Origin: Zea mays
Lineage: Eukaryota; Streptophyta; Magnoliopsida; Poales; Poaceae
DNA: 64,000 bases
NCBI RefSeq assembly: GCF_902167145.1
Contig: NC_050097.1
Span: 171,150,923-171,214,922, forward strand
Reading direction: 5' to 3'
Shown here piece by piece: positions 22,491-34,449 of the stretch (position 1 is its first letter; every line of letters begins with the position of its first letter). The notes under the pieces were generated by a model. The model was given only the letters and a program-made list of their open reading frames with translations, ran no database searches and had not been told where the DNA came from. Made by a program: the position numbers and the translations under genes.

Positions 22491-25400
22491 TGTCACACCC
22501 GGGCTTTAAGGGACAAAGCTGGGTGTATCTCATACATGCGCCAAAGAAGACAACATATATAATAACACAGTGTATAGAGATAAATGTCACAATAATCAGA
22601 GTATTTATTACATAGTGGAAGCCTTATTACAAAATAAAAGATAAATATAAAACAAACTAAGGATCATCCTTGGCGCAAAAGTCAGCTGGGGAAACGCCAC
22701 CTAGATCAGATCAAACTCCTCGCTTTGTGGCTCCTCCTGAACCACCTGTTCTTCTCCTGTGGGGGTGTGAGACAGCAAGGGTGAGCTCACACATGATCAT
22801 AGCTCAACAAGTTGTGGGGAAACCGGTGGGCATGAACTCACCAAAGGTGGGAGTCCATGTGATGTGTAAGGCTAATCAACAACATGGGTTAAAGCTGAGC
22901 ATTGCTTTTAATTAGCTGGTCAAAGTTTTATTAGCAGTTACTAGATGTAAGTAAATACCAAACCTTGATAAAAGTAATAGAAAAAAATTAATACATAATC
23001 CCATGAAATGCAAATGACAAATTGAATTTAAGTTCCATAAATTAATCATGTGAGAGTCCTGAGCTGCTCATGACCGTGAACTCGGCTAGTATACCAGTTT
23101 TACACTCTGAAGAGGTTGTACCCTGTACCCACAAGTCATGTTACCCACTACCAAGGGATTGCAACTCCCATACACCTCTACCAAGGAAGCGAGGCAGGGC
23201 AACACTACGTGGCCTTTACAAAGTTCCACTAGCTTCCGAAAACCCGCTACAGTTTATGGAAAGAGCACTTGCAAGAATCCCCCATCCGACCGCCATCGCA
23301 GCAAAATCAACCCGAGAACCTCCTTGCATGCAACTCCCCTACTGCCCTTGCCCCTTTCAGGTAAGGTAGTGTTCCACTAACTTTCCTAATTAGTCAGCCA
23401 AGGGCATCCCATACTACCCTTGTGGTGGCACGTGTTTCTCAAGTTAAGCTCCATGTTCCAATTAACATTAATGATCTTGATATGAACATAAATAGAATAA
23501 CAAAATAATTGGAACATGGACATAATGAAATATTATCCCAGAAACCATGTAAAGCAATAGCAAAACTACCCAAGTGATTCGGGGATAACAAGGTAAAGAG
23601 ATAAACAGTCTAGGGTGACCTATTGGGTCCCATCAAAATTAAGCCTATGCATGGTACATGAATTTAAAGAACATTATTGGGTAACAAAAGTGGTCAAGGG
23701 CACAACTTGCCTTCAATGAGCTCCTGCTCAGCTACTTCTATCTGCTGGTCACCAGGATCCCCTGTCAAAGGTTCTTCTACTCGCCATAATACAAACAAGC
23801 ACAGTATATAGAGAAAATTAACATCACACCAAACATGTAAACAAAATATATAATAATAATCTACACATTAAAATAAAACCATAGGAACAGGAATCATAAA
23901 TTTTGGAGTTTTAGATATTAAATTATGAATTTCCAAAGGTTTCATGTGCTTAAAATAGGATTAAGTGAGAAATTAATTTCCTTACTGTTTTCATGTCAAA
24001 ACAGAGACTCTAGGTGATAAACAATAATATTATAAAATTTTAGGAACTGGAATGGATCAATTTGGAATTAAAATGAACTAAATATGATTTTCCCAAGTTT
24101 CTAGAATTGTATTGTATTAAAAACTAATTTATATAATTATTTCTCTATTTTAATCCTTTCTGGACTGGGCCTCAAATTCCCGAAAGCGCAGGGTGCTATC
24201 CTATAAATATTCCTAGACTCAGACAACAACCTCTCTGGACGGCGGGTTGTTTTCTAAAACACCCAGGGTCTTTTATGCAAGACGCTCAGCGCGAAGGGGT
24301 ATCGTGTGATATCGGTCGTTGGATCCCTGACCGAGCATCTATATTAAATCACAATCTCCGCGAACCGGTATGCTTCTATGACCGTTGGATCCAGGATCGA
24401 GGATCCGGATTTAAAATAACCCGTATCGACCGTCGCCCGCACGATCTTCATCTAACGGTTCAGATCTCACAGCGCGAATGGATACGTGGTCGTCTAATCT
24501 CGGTCGCAGATCAAAGATTCAACGGCCCACGTTACTTTCCCCAAACTAGGATACACGCGTGGCGACGCCGATGAACAGGGGCACCGCGGCAGCGCCCCAT
24601 GCCGGTGAGCAATTACTCCGCCACCAGAGCACGCAACTACCTAATCAATAGGCTCAACGCAACCACAATGAATGCGGATAGATGGGGAGGGTCCATACCG
24701 TCAATGGCGCGGCGCGGAGAACTGACGGCGGAAAGGCGAGCTCCACGGCGGTCCTCCATGCTCCGACGAGGAATTCCTCGGAATCCCGTCGCACACCCGA
24801 CCGATGAACCGAGTGCGCATAATGCCAACCCCACAACGAGTCTTCGCGACACTACGTCGAGTACCGACCAGCGGCCAGGCGGGTTGTCGAGCGCTTGGAC
24901 GAGGGGAGGAGTGGGCGTGCGTAGATGCTCCAAAAGGGGTTAGGGACGGCGGTTTTGCTTGGACGCGGTGGGGTGCGCCGTTCTCAGCGTGCGTGGGCAT
25001 GGAGCAGGAGAGGTGGCTGCGGGCATGCTCGGAGCCGCTGGCGGGCGGGGCCCATCGAGCATAGAGAGGGAGCGGGTGCGCAGGCGAGTGGGGTAGCGCC
25101 GATAGGCGGGACCCACAATGCAGAGAGAGGGGAGAGCGGGCGTGCGAGCGAGATGGAGCAGACCCAGCTGCAGAGAGAGAGGAGAGAGAGAGGAGGGGGA
25201 AGCGAGCGCGGGTAGAGCGGGTCAGTTGGGTCGAAAGGCCACGGGGGAGGGGTTTCTGGGCTCCTTTGGGTTTTTCATTTATTCTGAAATTTGAATTTCA
25301 TTTTCTTTTTATTTTCTCCTTTTGATTGAAAAGCTAAATAGCCAAAAATTCAAATTATACACTTCAAGCATATGCATCAAACCAAAATAAGGTAGGAGGG

Positions 25401-25592
25401 TCAGCATGATGCAACACCTCATAATTACCTCAAGGTTTTATCTACTAGGAAAGTAAGTACAACTCCACCAAAATAAGAACACTCCTTCTAAAGGAAAAAG
25501 GAAATGGGGTTAATAGATAAAAGAAAGAGAGTAACACATGAATTTGTAGATAAAAGCAAATAAATTTGTAACCCCAATTTTAGGGTGTTACA
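22491..25592 (-). repeat. 5' LTR of element D (about 3.1 kb)
   Basis: The plus strand runs from TGTCACACCCGGGC to GGGTGTTACA. Long LTRs of about 3 kb that start TGTAACACCC on the element strand are usual for Tekay-like chromoviruses. Its 24155-24890 part matches the left LTR-like segment. A GC-rich zone at 24890-25255 with GAGAGAG runs gives open frames that I regard as noise. Confidence 0.8.
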
Positions 25593-26030
25593 CTAATTCC
25601 CTATTCTATGCTTCAATATCTACATCTAAACTGGCTATAAGAAACTTGCAATTAGGGCTCGGCTCAGTGACTGAACGGGCTCGGCTCGGCTCATCCACTT
25701 GGCGAGCTAGAGAAAGAGGCTCGACATTGGCTCGGGAGCCATTTCCCGATACTTATTATTGCATTATTTTGTGAATTAACATTATATAAATTTAAAATAT
25801 GGAATCATCATTCAACATTATGAGTAATTTAAATTATAAATTGTAATATATTCATCATTAAGGATAAAAACGAGCTAGTATTCATAAAATTATCTAGTAT
25901 TCATCATTATTCTATAAACTCGTTATTAACTGCAACAATGGACTACTACTGCTGTAGGGAATCCATACAATACAGCGAGGCCTCGCTTTTTCGAAAGAAA
26001 GAAGAGGCAGAGCAGAGGTATCTATTTGCA
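25593..26030. other. Intergenic DNA with CGGCTCGGCTC repeats
   Basis: I see no gene. Near 25658-25735 there are repeated GGCTCGGCTC words, a pattern common in dispersed grass repeats. The rest is AT-rich. Confidence 0.4.
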
Positions 26031-27506
26031 AAAGATAGATTTTTAAATTGGTATATTTAAAGATAGATTTTCAAATACTTCCAATTGATATCTATTAAAA
26101 CCCTCTTGAAAACTAAGAGGAGTATTTCATTCCGGGGGAGTTTTGTTAAGTCAAAGGAAAAGCATTTGAAACAGGGGAAAAATTTCAAATCTTAAAAATG
26201 CTTCTTGCAATCTTATTCATATACCTTTGACTATTTGCAAAAGACTTTGAAAAGGTTTTCCAAAAGAATTTGCAAAAAACAAAACAAGTGGTGCAAGCGT
26301 GGTCCAAAATGTTAAATAAAAGAAAGCAAACCATACATATCTAGTGAAACTATAAATTGGTTTAATTCTAAGTAACCTATGCACTTACCTTATGCAAACT
26401 AGTTCAATTCTGCACTTATATATTTGCTTTGGTTTGTGTTGGCATCAATCACCAAAAAGGGGGAGATTGAAAGGGAAATATGGTTAACCTTTTCCCAATA
26501 TTAATTTTGGTGGTTGAATGCCCAACACAAATATTGGACTAACTAGTTTGCTCTAGATTATATGTTCTACAGGTGTATAAAGGTTCAACACAAACCAATA
26601 AAAAGATTGAAGTTAGGGTTCAAATACAATGGAGCAAAATAAACCAAGTGTGCCCTGGTCTGAGGGGAGCAACGGCTACTTCGCACAACGGTCGACTGCA
26701 AAAGCTGAAGAATCAGAGGAACAGTGCGCAACACTGCGCGTAGAGTCAGGGCCGCCCGTCAGAGGCGCACCGGATAGTGAACAGTGCCTGTCCGGTGCCG
26801 CTTGAAGACAAAGCCTCCAACGGTCGACTGCTTCAATACCCTAACGGTTGGGTAACGTGGCTGGCGCACCGGACAGTGTCCGGTATGCCCATCGACAACA
26901 GCCCAACCCCAACGGTTGTTTGGTGGTTGAGGGCTATAAATACCCTCAACCACCTCCACTCCAACCATCCAAGCATTCCACACATTGCATTCAATACAAG
27001 AGCAATAGACTTCACTCCAAGACACAAATCAAAGTGATCGATCCACTCAAAGTCCCAAATTCAACTCTAGCGCATTAGGGCTTGTGAGAGGATCACTTGT
27101 GTTTCTTGTTGCTCTTGTTTGCTTGGTTGGCTTTCTTTTCTTTTCCTTGTTACTCTCAAGTGATTTGTAAGCAAGCCAAGAGACACCAATTGTGTGGTGA
27201 TCCTTGCGGGGTCTAAGTGACCTGTGAGAAGTAAAGAAGAAAGCTCACTCGGTCTAGGTAACCGTTTAAGAGAGGGAAAGGGTTGAAAAAGACCCGGTCT
27301 TTATGACCACCTCAACGGGGACTAGGTTCTTTAGAACCGAACCTCGGTAAAACAAATCAACGTGTTCATCCGCTTTATTTCTTGGTTGATTTGTTTTCCC
27401 CTCTGTCTCGGACTCGAATTCATTTCTAACGCTAACCCGGCTTGTGGCGTGTGCTTAAGTTTATATTTTCAGATTCCGCCTATCCACCCCCTCTAGTCGA
27501 CTTTCA
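26030..27506 (+). mobile_element. 3' remnant of a Sirevirus H (internal 3' end plus LTR)
   Basis: From about 26040 the sequence matches the 3' noncoding region of element C (on the opposite strand, about 37520-37960), including polypurine tracts near 26134, 26175 and 26455-26467. It then enters an LTR. Gag, pol and the 5' LTR are absent, so the element is truncated on its left near 26020-26040. Confidence 0.8.
26468..27506 (+). repeat. LTR of remnant H (1039 bp)
   Basis: It starts TGAAAGGGAAATATGG directly after a purine tract and ends CTAGTCGACTTTCA. It has a TATAAATA box near 26934-26942 (GGGCTATAAATACCCTC). Palindromes are few here (26768, 26868). Its start, end and promoter layout match the LTRs of C, but the sequence is a different subfamily. 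Confidence 0.85.
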
Positions 27507-27507
27507 A

Positions 27508-27781
27508 ATAGATAAAGCACTAGCAATTATGTTAAAAGCCAAAAATTTAATTGAAAATCCATATAATTTACTTGAAACATGGCCTCCTACTATACTGTTG
27601 AGTTGAAGAAATACTCGTAATGTTGTCGGTCATAGTTCTAACCCCGCTAATCATACTCTTGACATTGTCTCTCTTTATCGCACAATCTCATTACTTCTTA
27701 AATCTAAGCAACTTCTTTTGTGTGTTACTTCACCAATTGCTAGCTCTAGAGCCCTACGACGAGGACACTCTCTTTTAAACT
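27508..27781 (+). pseudogene. Left half of an unidentified reading frame split by element E
   Basis: A single frame runs from ATAGATAAAGCA at 27508 up to the E insertion at 27781, about 91 codons, with one TGA at 27604-27606. Readable parts include DKALAIMLKAKNLIENPYNL and NVVGHSSNPANHTLDIVSLY. I do not recognise the family. The left end is cut by the LTR of remnant H. When E and one copy of its target duplication are ignored, the frame continues at 46711 to a TAG at 46761-46763. It may be a host gene fragment or part of an older transposon. Confidence 0.45.
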
Positions 27782-28396
27782 TGTTGGGACTTGTTCTCAA
27801 ATGCTAAGAGTCAAGAACAAGGCAACACAGAGTATTAAATGTTAATGCCCTTTGTCCTTCGAAGCATTATTCCCCTTAGGATATAACGATCTTCGGACGA
27901 AGGTCATGAAGGACATACCTTCGTGATCAAAGTTATAAGATAATGAAAGATGAAATATATGAAACATGAAACATGAAAGATAATATAAAAAAGCACATAA
28001 TATCATCCATATATTTCATCATACGAACTTGAATATTAAAATACAATATTTAATTACATTTATACCTTCGGTTTGACAGAAGGCAAGAATCCAAGTATTG
28101 CGTGCGAGCGATTACAAGATTGCCTCCACAGTACGGGGGTACTGTTCATCTATTTATAGGCACAGGGCACAGCCTGTGAGATATTACATTCATGCCCTTT
28201 ACAAAAGATTACGATTATGACATAGGCTCTCATGGATCAATCGGTCATTTCATCTTTAAGTCGGTGCAATCCTTCGTCTTGAGACATGCTGCTATGCCGA
28301 AGCTTTATGGATGATAGCTTTGGCACTGCTTTTGAAAGGATCTACCGAAGGTGTTTCTTCTTACAGGATCTTTGGCGACGAAGCATACCCCCAACA
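27782..28396 (-). repeat. 3' LTR of element E (615 bp)
   Basis: The plus strand runs TGTTGGGACTTG to CATACCCCCAACA. The adjacent GTAGCCCCTTCGC (28397-28409) is, on the element strand, the polypurine tract GCGAAGGGGCTAC that precedes a 3' LTR. This confirms the element reads leftward. Confidence 0.93.
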
Positions 28397-28674
28397 GTAG
28401 CCCCTTCGCGGTGCTACATCATTTTTCGTAACAAGCTTGATCCGTGAAAAAGTCTCCTAGGCTTCGGAGAGCCGAAGATCCGAGAAACACCTTCCCTGAG
28501 CTCGTTGCCGAGAAACGATCACAATATTCCGAGCATGAAATGGTCCCACCATGCAACGGGTACGCGCGTCCTGGCGATTCACCTTCTCGGGTTCTGTGGC
28601 CCACCATTCAGTGGGTGCGGGCGACTGTTCGTCCGGTGCGGAAGACTTGACGATTCACCTTCCCACCTGGGGCA

Positions 28675-28683
28675 CTATATAAA
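28675..28683 (+). promoter_or_regulatory. TATA box of the antisense gene in E
   Basis: CTATATAAA lies about 200 bases upstream of the antisense gene's ATG and outside the LTR. The same box and about 70 following bases (AACAGACG..GTAGGTGTGAAGTT...) are conserved in element F at 60861-60869. This suggests a dedicated internal promoter directed opposite to the element. Confidence 0.6.
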
Positions 28684-28884
28684 CAGACGGGTAGGTGTGA
28701 AGTTACCACAACATTCATTGCTATTGCACTGTTTTGCTGCCAAAAATTTGACCATAGCCAAAGCTTATTCATCACACTCAACCGAAGTACCGCTGTTGGT
28801 TTTGCTTCGTCACAAGAGGAAGAGCTTCGAGAAAATTAAAAAAGTCAATAACTTCATCAAAAATTGTGGGGAATTCATCATCAA

Positions 28885-31776
28885 ATGGCAAGGGTTACAC
28901 GTGACGGAGCAGAAGCCGAAGCTGCTGAAACCGCTCTGATTTTCGAAGTGATGAAACGGTCGGGGCTGGTAGTGCCGGAGGATGTTTCTGATGAAGGTGC
29001 ACCTGCCACTGAAGCTGAGCAGGTTGATGCTAAGGAAGGTGAATCTGAAGATGATTACAGTGCCCTGCCATCTAAACCCAGCCACCTAGAGTTTGGGAGG
29101 TCCACTGTTACCGAAGATGATATGCCTAAGTTGATGAAGTTAGGCTATTTCAGTGAAGCCAAAAAGAAGCTGATCCGCTTTGGTGGAGAGGAAATTACTC
29201 CGAAGCCAGAATAGGATGAGGTGGTAGTCTTTAAAAGCTTCTTTAAAGCAGGATTAAGATTTCCTTTAAATGAGATGATTGCGGATGTTTTGGAGAAGTT
29301 TGGGATTTATCTTCATCAGCTAACTCCTAACGCCATCGTTAGGCTTAGCGTCTACATCTGGGCTCTCCAAAGCCATGGGGCAGAACCACTTGCCGAAGGC
29401 TTCTGCCGGGCACATGAGCTTCATTATTAGACAAAAGCTAGAGAAGATGGGCTGCACGAGAACTTCAGCTACAACAATTTTGCTTATTGCAAAGATGCGA
29501 AGTCTCCAGTTATCAGCTATCGTACCAAATGGCCAGCTGGCTGGAAGACTGAATGGTTTTATGTCAAAGTTGATGAGAAAAAGGAGAAGCTGGTTCAAAG
29601 CCCATTAGAATTAATCTTCGGAGAGACTAGGCCCCGGTGCGACATGAAACCGAAGAGGCCATGCCAAGTTGCACTGGGCGAATTTCGAGTTATTGTGGAG
29701 CACATTGGTACTAGGGATCTGGTGCAAGAATTCTTAGCTTTTAGAGTATTCCCAACTTTGAAAGAATGGGACATGCCGAAGCTCAAAGGGGAAAAGAAAG
29801 AGAAGGAACTTGTTCGGTTGCCCTATTACTATAAATTCAAGAAACACTTCAAAGAACCTTGCCAAGAATGGTTAGACACGATTGAAGTTATGTGCAACGA
29901 GATCCTTGGCAACTATTCTAAAAAAGAAGATCAATTAATGACTGCAGCCTTCGGCACTCGACCAAAACGAAGGTTGAACCGGGTGATGGATGCCCTGAAT
30001 TTTGAGTATCTTGATTATGAGCGATTGGACAGAGGTGTCGAAGGACAAAAAAGAAAAAGAGTTGCTAGCGTCATGGATAAAGAAGCTGCTAAATTGGTGA
30101 AAAAGGATGAAGAAACTTTGAAGAAAAGAAAATTTAGCCCTGAGCCGAAGATAGCTGCTTCGAAGAAAAGGAAAGTTGCGGCTTTGAAGCGAAAAACGAC
30201 AGATATTGAGGATGAAGCTCGTTCAACACCTCCTGCTGCCGATGTGGAAGAAATTTTAAAGGTAATGACTGAATCTTTGCCTGTCAAGCTAAGTCCACTA
30301 GGGCCACATCTGATGAAGCTTTTTCAGAAGGAAAAAGAGCCTTCGGTAGCGAAGAAGCCAGATGAGCCGAAAAAACGAAGAATTATTCATGTAGTTGAAG
30401 TTATCGAGCAGACACCGCCACTGGCATCGGCGTCAAAGACTCCAGCTATTGAGAGCACTGCTGCTGTCGAAGCTGCACCCACCGAAGCCAAAAGTGTCGA
30501 AGCTGAAACCGCTGAAGATGTAAATCTAGAGGCCACACTCTCTGAAATTGATACCATGCTTCTGGATGCGGCCGCGGAAGAAGCTGCTGCAGCCGCTGAA
30601 GAGATCCCGGGCAAAGTGGCTGGAAAAGGAAAGGAGAAAGCCGAGAATACTTCGGAAGAAGAGGACTTCAATTTCCAAGATATACTTGGGCAAGAATTGC
30701 CAAAGGCTGAAAAAGAAGAACTGAAAGAGTATGCTATATATTGCGGGTACAGACCAGGTGCGTTACTCTTCGGGGGAGTCAAAGAAGAAAGCTTAGGATG
30801 CCTTCGGGATCACACTGGGGTGAAGGTTGTCAGCAATCTATCGAAGAGTGTTGGCCTCTCGAAGGTTGAGGCAGACCTCAGCAGGTACCGGCGGCAGCAT
30901 ATCGCCGGTAGCCTATTTTATGCTAACTTTAAGGTAAAATTCTTAACTTTTTATTGCTTTGATATGAAGATTGTTTTCTGATGAAGCTTATTTTATCAGA
31001 GCTTACTGCTGAGCAAAGTCCTGAGGATGCAACAAGACCTTGAGGACAAAAAGAACGGAATTATAATTGAGGGCCTGGAGAAGAAGATTAAAGACCATGA
31101 GGCTACCCTGGAGAAAAAAGACTTTGCACTTCAAACCATGGAAGGTTCACTGGCAGAGGCTCAGGCCGAAATTGCTAGATTGAATAGTGAACTCTCCATG
31201 GAAAAGAAAAATTTTGAAGCCAAACTCGAACCTGAAGCTGAGAAAAATTCAAATTTGCGGAAATCACTGAAAGAACTTCAAGAAAAATGCGTAGACTTCG
31301 GCAACCAGTGCCTGCAGCGGCTAAAGCAGGTTTTCAACTCGGTTGGAGCCAGCGCTGAGAAATTCTGTCCTTCGATTGAAAACCTGCCGGAAACCTTCGA
31401 ACACATTGAGGGCGAAGTTGATGCACTCGACGAAGTTATAGCTGGACACGCCGATTTCTGCGCTCTGCTAGCTTCTCGGGGCACAACTGTTGCCTTTATG
31501 AAATCTGGCTGTACACATGGAAAAATTGTCAACAAACCAAATTTTAGCTTATCACCGGCAAATTTAATTGATATCCCCAGCCTAGCTCGGAGTATAGGAA
31601 ATAGATTCATAACTCAAATTTGGGTAAAAGGCGGGCAAAAAATGGCTGGCGACGAAGCTCGAAGCCACCTTAAGCCGGTAAAAAATGTGTGCCTGTTACT
31701 TTACCTTCTCCTTGAACTCTGCACTTCTCTCATATCGTTTTAATATGTACAGAATGACGATGCTGAGGAACAATGA
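28885..31776 (+). pseudogene. Antisense gene of Tat element E (three exons, two nonsense codons)
   Basis: The inferred exons are 28885-30933, 31000-31677 and 31753-31776, with GT..AG phase-0 introns, giving 916 codons. Exon 1 starts MARVTRDG and contains a block I recall as the Pfam putative gypsy-type family Transposase_28 (FGIYLHQLTPNAIVRLSVYIW, about residues 150-170; LPYYYKF; YSKKEDQLMTAAFGTRP), then a charged Ala/Glu/Lys-rich stretch with basic patches. Exon 2 is a coiled coil, then a conserved stretch (FEHIEGEVDALDEVIAGHADF). Exon 3 is a short acidic tail. TAG codons at 29212-29214 and 29428-29430 break it. Function is unknown; such antisense ORFs are typical of Tat elements. Confidence 0.75.
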
Positions 31777-32753
31777 GCCGAAGCTTGACAGGTGATCCGA
31801 AGCTCAATGATGATCCGAAGCTCAATGATGTCAAAGCTGGAGACCTTGCTGAAAAAATTCTAAAGAAAATCTTGTATTATCGTTGTAAAAATATTTGTAA
31901 TTTAAGAATCAAATACTAATTCTGTAAATTTGTGCATACCTTGTAATATATTTTTACCTTTTCATCCATGTATGAACTGCTTTGATGTGGACGAAACAAG
32001 TATATTTTTTTGAGCCAAAGGCGAAAAACACCTTCCCTTCTTTTCGTACACAACGAAGCATGAAACTGCTTCTTTTTCTTTCTGTCGAAGCCTTATCTTT
32101 ATAGCCGAAGCATCTGCCTGTGTCTGTATGTTATGATGATGATGATCCTATGTATGTCTAAATGAATGTTTATGAATGCAAATGTATGATGTAATGTGTC
32201 GTGCAAATGAATGCCCAAACACACACGTCCGAAGCTTCATCCACAACCTTCATTCACTAAGGAATGACTGAAATCTCTTTGCCGTTTATTTTTCGGCTGC
32301 ACCGTTTATTTTTCGGTGTAAGTTCTGCATTCCCTAAGGAATGTCTTTTGAACTTCTTCGCCTTCTATTTTGGTGGTATTCGCGTTGACTTTTCGCGCTT
32401 CGCCTTATATTTCGGCGGTATCAGCATTGACTTTTCGCTGTAAGCTCTGCATTCCCTTGGAAACGACTTTTGAGCAGAAAACTTACGCTGCGCTCCCTTA
32501 GGAACGGCTTTTTGTAGCTTCGTCGTGCTCTGCATCCCCTTAGGGACGACTTTCGAGCTTCTCCCTGTTTTTTCCTTTTTCCCTGCACTTGATGGTGCAT
32601 GCTCAGTTTTTACATTTACATATTTGGGGGATTTTGCTCTCGTAGAGCTGAATAAGAAAAAGAGAAATTACATGCTATGGCCCCATTAAAAACCTTTCTC
32701 CCCCTTTGGAAAGGAAAAGGGTGCCATAGGAAAAATAAAAAGATTACATCAAG
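31777..32753. repeat. Noncoding spacer of E with imperfect repeats
   Basis: This stretch lies between the antisense gene and the end of pol. At 32280-32560 there are diverged repeats built on TTTATTTTTCGG and CTGCATTCCCTTAGGAACGACTTTT, about six partial units. Tandem arrays in this position are known in Grande-type elements. 31860-32250 is AT-rich with no gene seen. Confidence 0.6.
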
Positions 32754-33904
32754 TTAGACATAATATCGCCGAAGCTCATCCGCATTCCAAGATCTAGGAA
32801 TGTCGTTGCCGTCCATATCCTTCAATCTATAAGAACCGGGTCTTAACGAAGATACTACCAGAAAAGGTCCTACCCACTTCAGCTGTAGCTTGCCTACTCT
32901 ATCTGGGTTGGCCACTCTCTGAAGTACCAAATGCCCTGGCTTAATGTTCTTTAGCCGAACTTTTCTGTCACGCCATTTTATTGTTTCGACTTGATATTTA
33001 TTGATATTATCCACGGCCTGAAGACTGATCCCTTCTATAGCATCTTTTGCCACAGAATAATCAGCCTCGTCCTCTGCCGAAGCCACTGTTCTTATTGATC
33101 CTGCCTTAGCTTCTTCTGGGGTTATTGCTTCGTACCAAACAATAGTTTGAATGGTGTAAAACCTGTTGACCTTGATATTGTTGTGTTGTGGCTCCACACC
33201 ACTTTGATCAATTCATCTGGCCACTTTCCTCTGGGCTGATTGAAGATTAACTTCATTATTCCCGTCATTATAATACCATTAGCTATTTCAACAAGTCCAT
33301 TTGACTCTGGATGTCTGATCGATGCAAAATGAATCTTCGTGCCAATTTGTTCATAGAATTCCTTGAAAGCTTCAGCATTGAACTGTTCCGTTGTCTACAG
33401 TAATAGCCTTTGGCACTCCGAAGCGACAAACAATGTTTTGCCAGAAGAATTTCTGGACGGTGACCAAAGTTATTGTGGCTAAAGGCTTCGCCTCAATCCA
33501 CTTGGAAAAATACTCTACCGCCACCACAACATATTTTAGATTTCCTTGGGCTGGTGGAAGTGGGCCTAGCAAATCGAGGCCCCACCTTTGCAACGGCCAA
33601 GTGGGCTGTATTAACTGAGTGAGAGATGAAGGTTGCTTCTGGTCTCTTGCACATTTTTGACAGCCTTCACATTTTTGGACTAATTCTGCTGCATCTGAAG
33701 CTGCCTTCGGCCAGTAAAATCTTGTCGAAAAACTTTTCCAAACAAGGGCCTAGATCCAATGTGAGATCCACACAGACTTGCATGTATCTCTTTCATTAAT
33801 TTCATACCTTCAGTTCTTGATAAACACTTGAGGAGTGGTGAACAAACTCCATGTTTATACAATTCCCCCTCTATTATCACATATGGTCTTGTTCTTGCCT
33901 CCAT
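32754..33904 (-). pseudogene. pol: Integrase of Tat element E, broken
   Basis: There are three fragments in different frames. 33680-33904 holds the N-terminal part of the zinc-finger region (H..GSHIGSRPL); the CEGCQKCARDQ pair follows in another frame near 33640-33670. 33372-33593 is the catalytic core (RWGLDLLGPLPPAQG with the first Asp, ITVDNG with the second). 32754-33197 is the C terminus with KWVGPFLVVS, a GPF-type module, and LKDMDGNDIPRSWNADELRRYY. At least two frameshifts or stops separate the pieces. Confidence 0.85.
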
Positions 33905-34038
33905 TCTCTTGTTATAAGCTTTGTCACATGAAAGACAATTGCCTTGGAGGAAAGATATTATTTCAGTTCTCTAGTCTTCACTGTGTACTGGAGAAATAGT
34001 AAGCACTGCTCTTTCCATGAGCTCAACCGAAGGTGCTT

Positions 34039-34449
34039 TTATTGTTTCAAAAAATACTTCCGAGGGTAGGGGAGCCCCTGAGCCGCTGATTTGGCTAGCA
34101 AATCTGCATGCTCATTTTCACCTCTTGGAATATTCTTGACACAAAAACCTTCGAAGGAAGCTTCCAACCTTCGAACTGTATCCAAATATCTTTCAAGCTT
34201 CGGATCTCGTGACTTGCTACTTTTGTCCACATGGCCAGCAATAACTTGAGAATCAGTCTTTAGGATGGCCCTTCTTATTCCCATTGCCCTTAGTTTCCGA
34301 AGCCCCAATAGAAGTGCTTCGTACTCAGCAATATTATTTGTGCAACTGAAATCTAGTTTAACTGCATAACATGTTTTAACTTGTGAAGGTGCCACTAGGA
34401 CCGCAGCTGCTCCTGCACCGAAGGCTCCCCAAGAACCATCGCAAAACAC
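34039..34449 (-). pseudogene. pol: Second (archaeal-type) RNase H of Tat element E
   Basis: The readable domain is FCDGSWGAFGAGAAAVLV (first Asp), NNIAEYEALLLGLRKL (Glu), LKTDSQVIAGHV (Asp) and GENEHADLLAKSAA (last Asp), about 130 residues. A second RNase H downstream of the usual one is a diagnostic trait of Tat-lineage Gypsy elements. The frame is open but is not joined in frame to its neighbours. Confidence 0.87.

Larger units (their letters stand above)
7671..25592 (-). mobile_element. Chromodomain Ty3/Gypsy element D (Tekay/Del-like), decayed, hosting element B
   Basis: The internal region reads leftward: primer site (22475-22486), gag, protease, RT, RNase H, integrase, chromodomain. 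That order, with integrase after RNase H and a C-terminal chromodomain, defines a Ty3/Gypsy chromovirus. LTR ends on the element strand are TGTAACACCC and GGGTGTGACA. The right LTR is about 3.1 kb. The left LTR-like sequence (7671-9140) is shortened and diverged, and element B lies between it and the internal region. Flanks (AGAGC left, CTAAT right) do not match, so either D is rearranged or the left LTR belongs to a related copy. Confidence 0.75.

Noticed and set aside
7671..25592. Element D as an intact Gypsy element with matching target duplications
   Set aside because: Flanks AGAGC and CTAAT do not match, and the two LTRs differ greatly in length and sequence.
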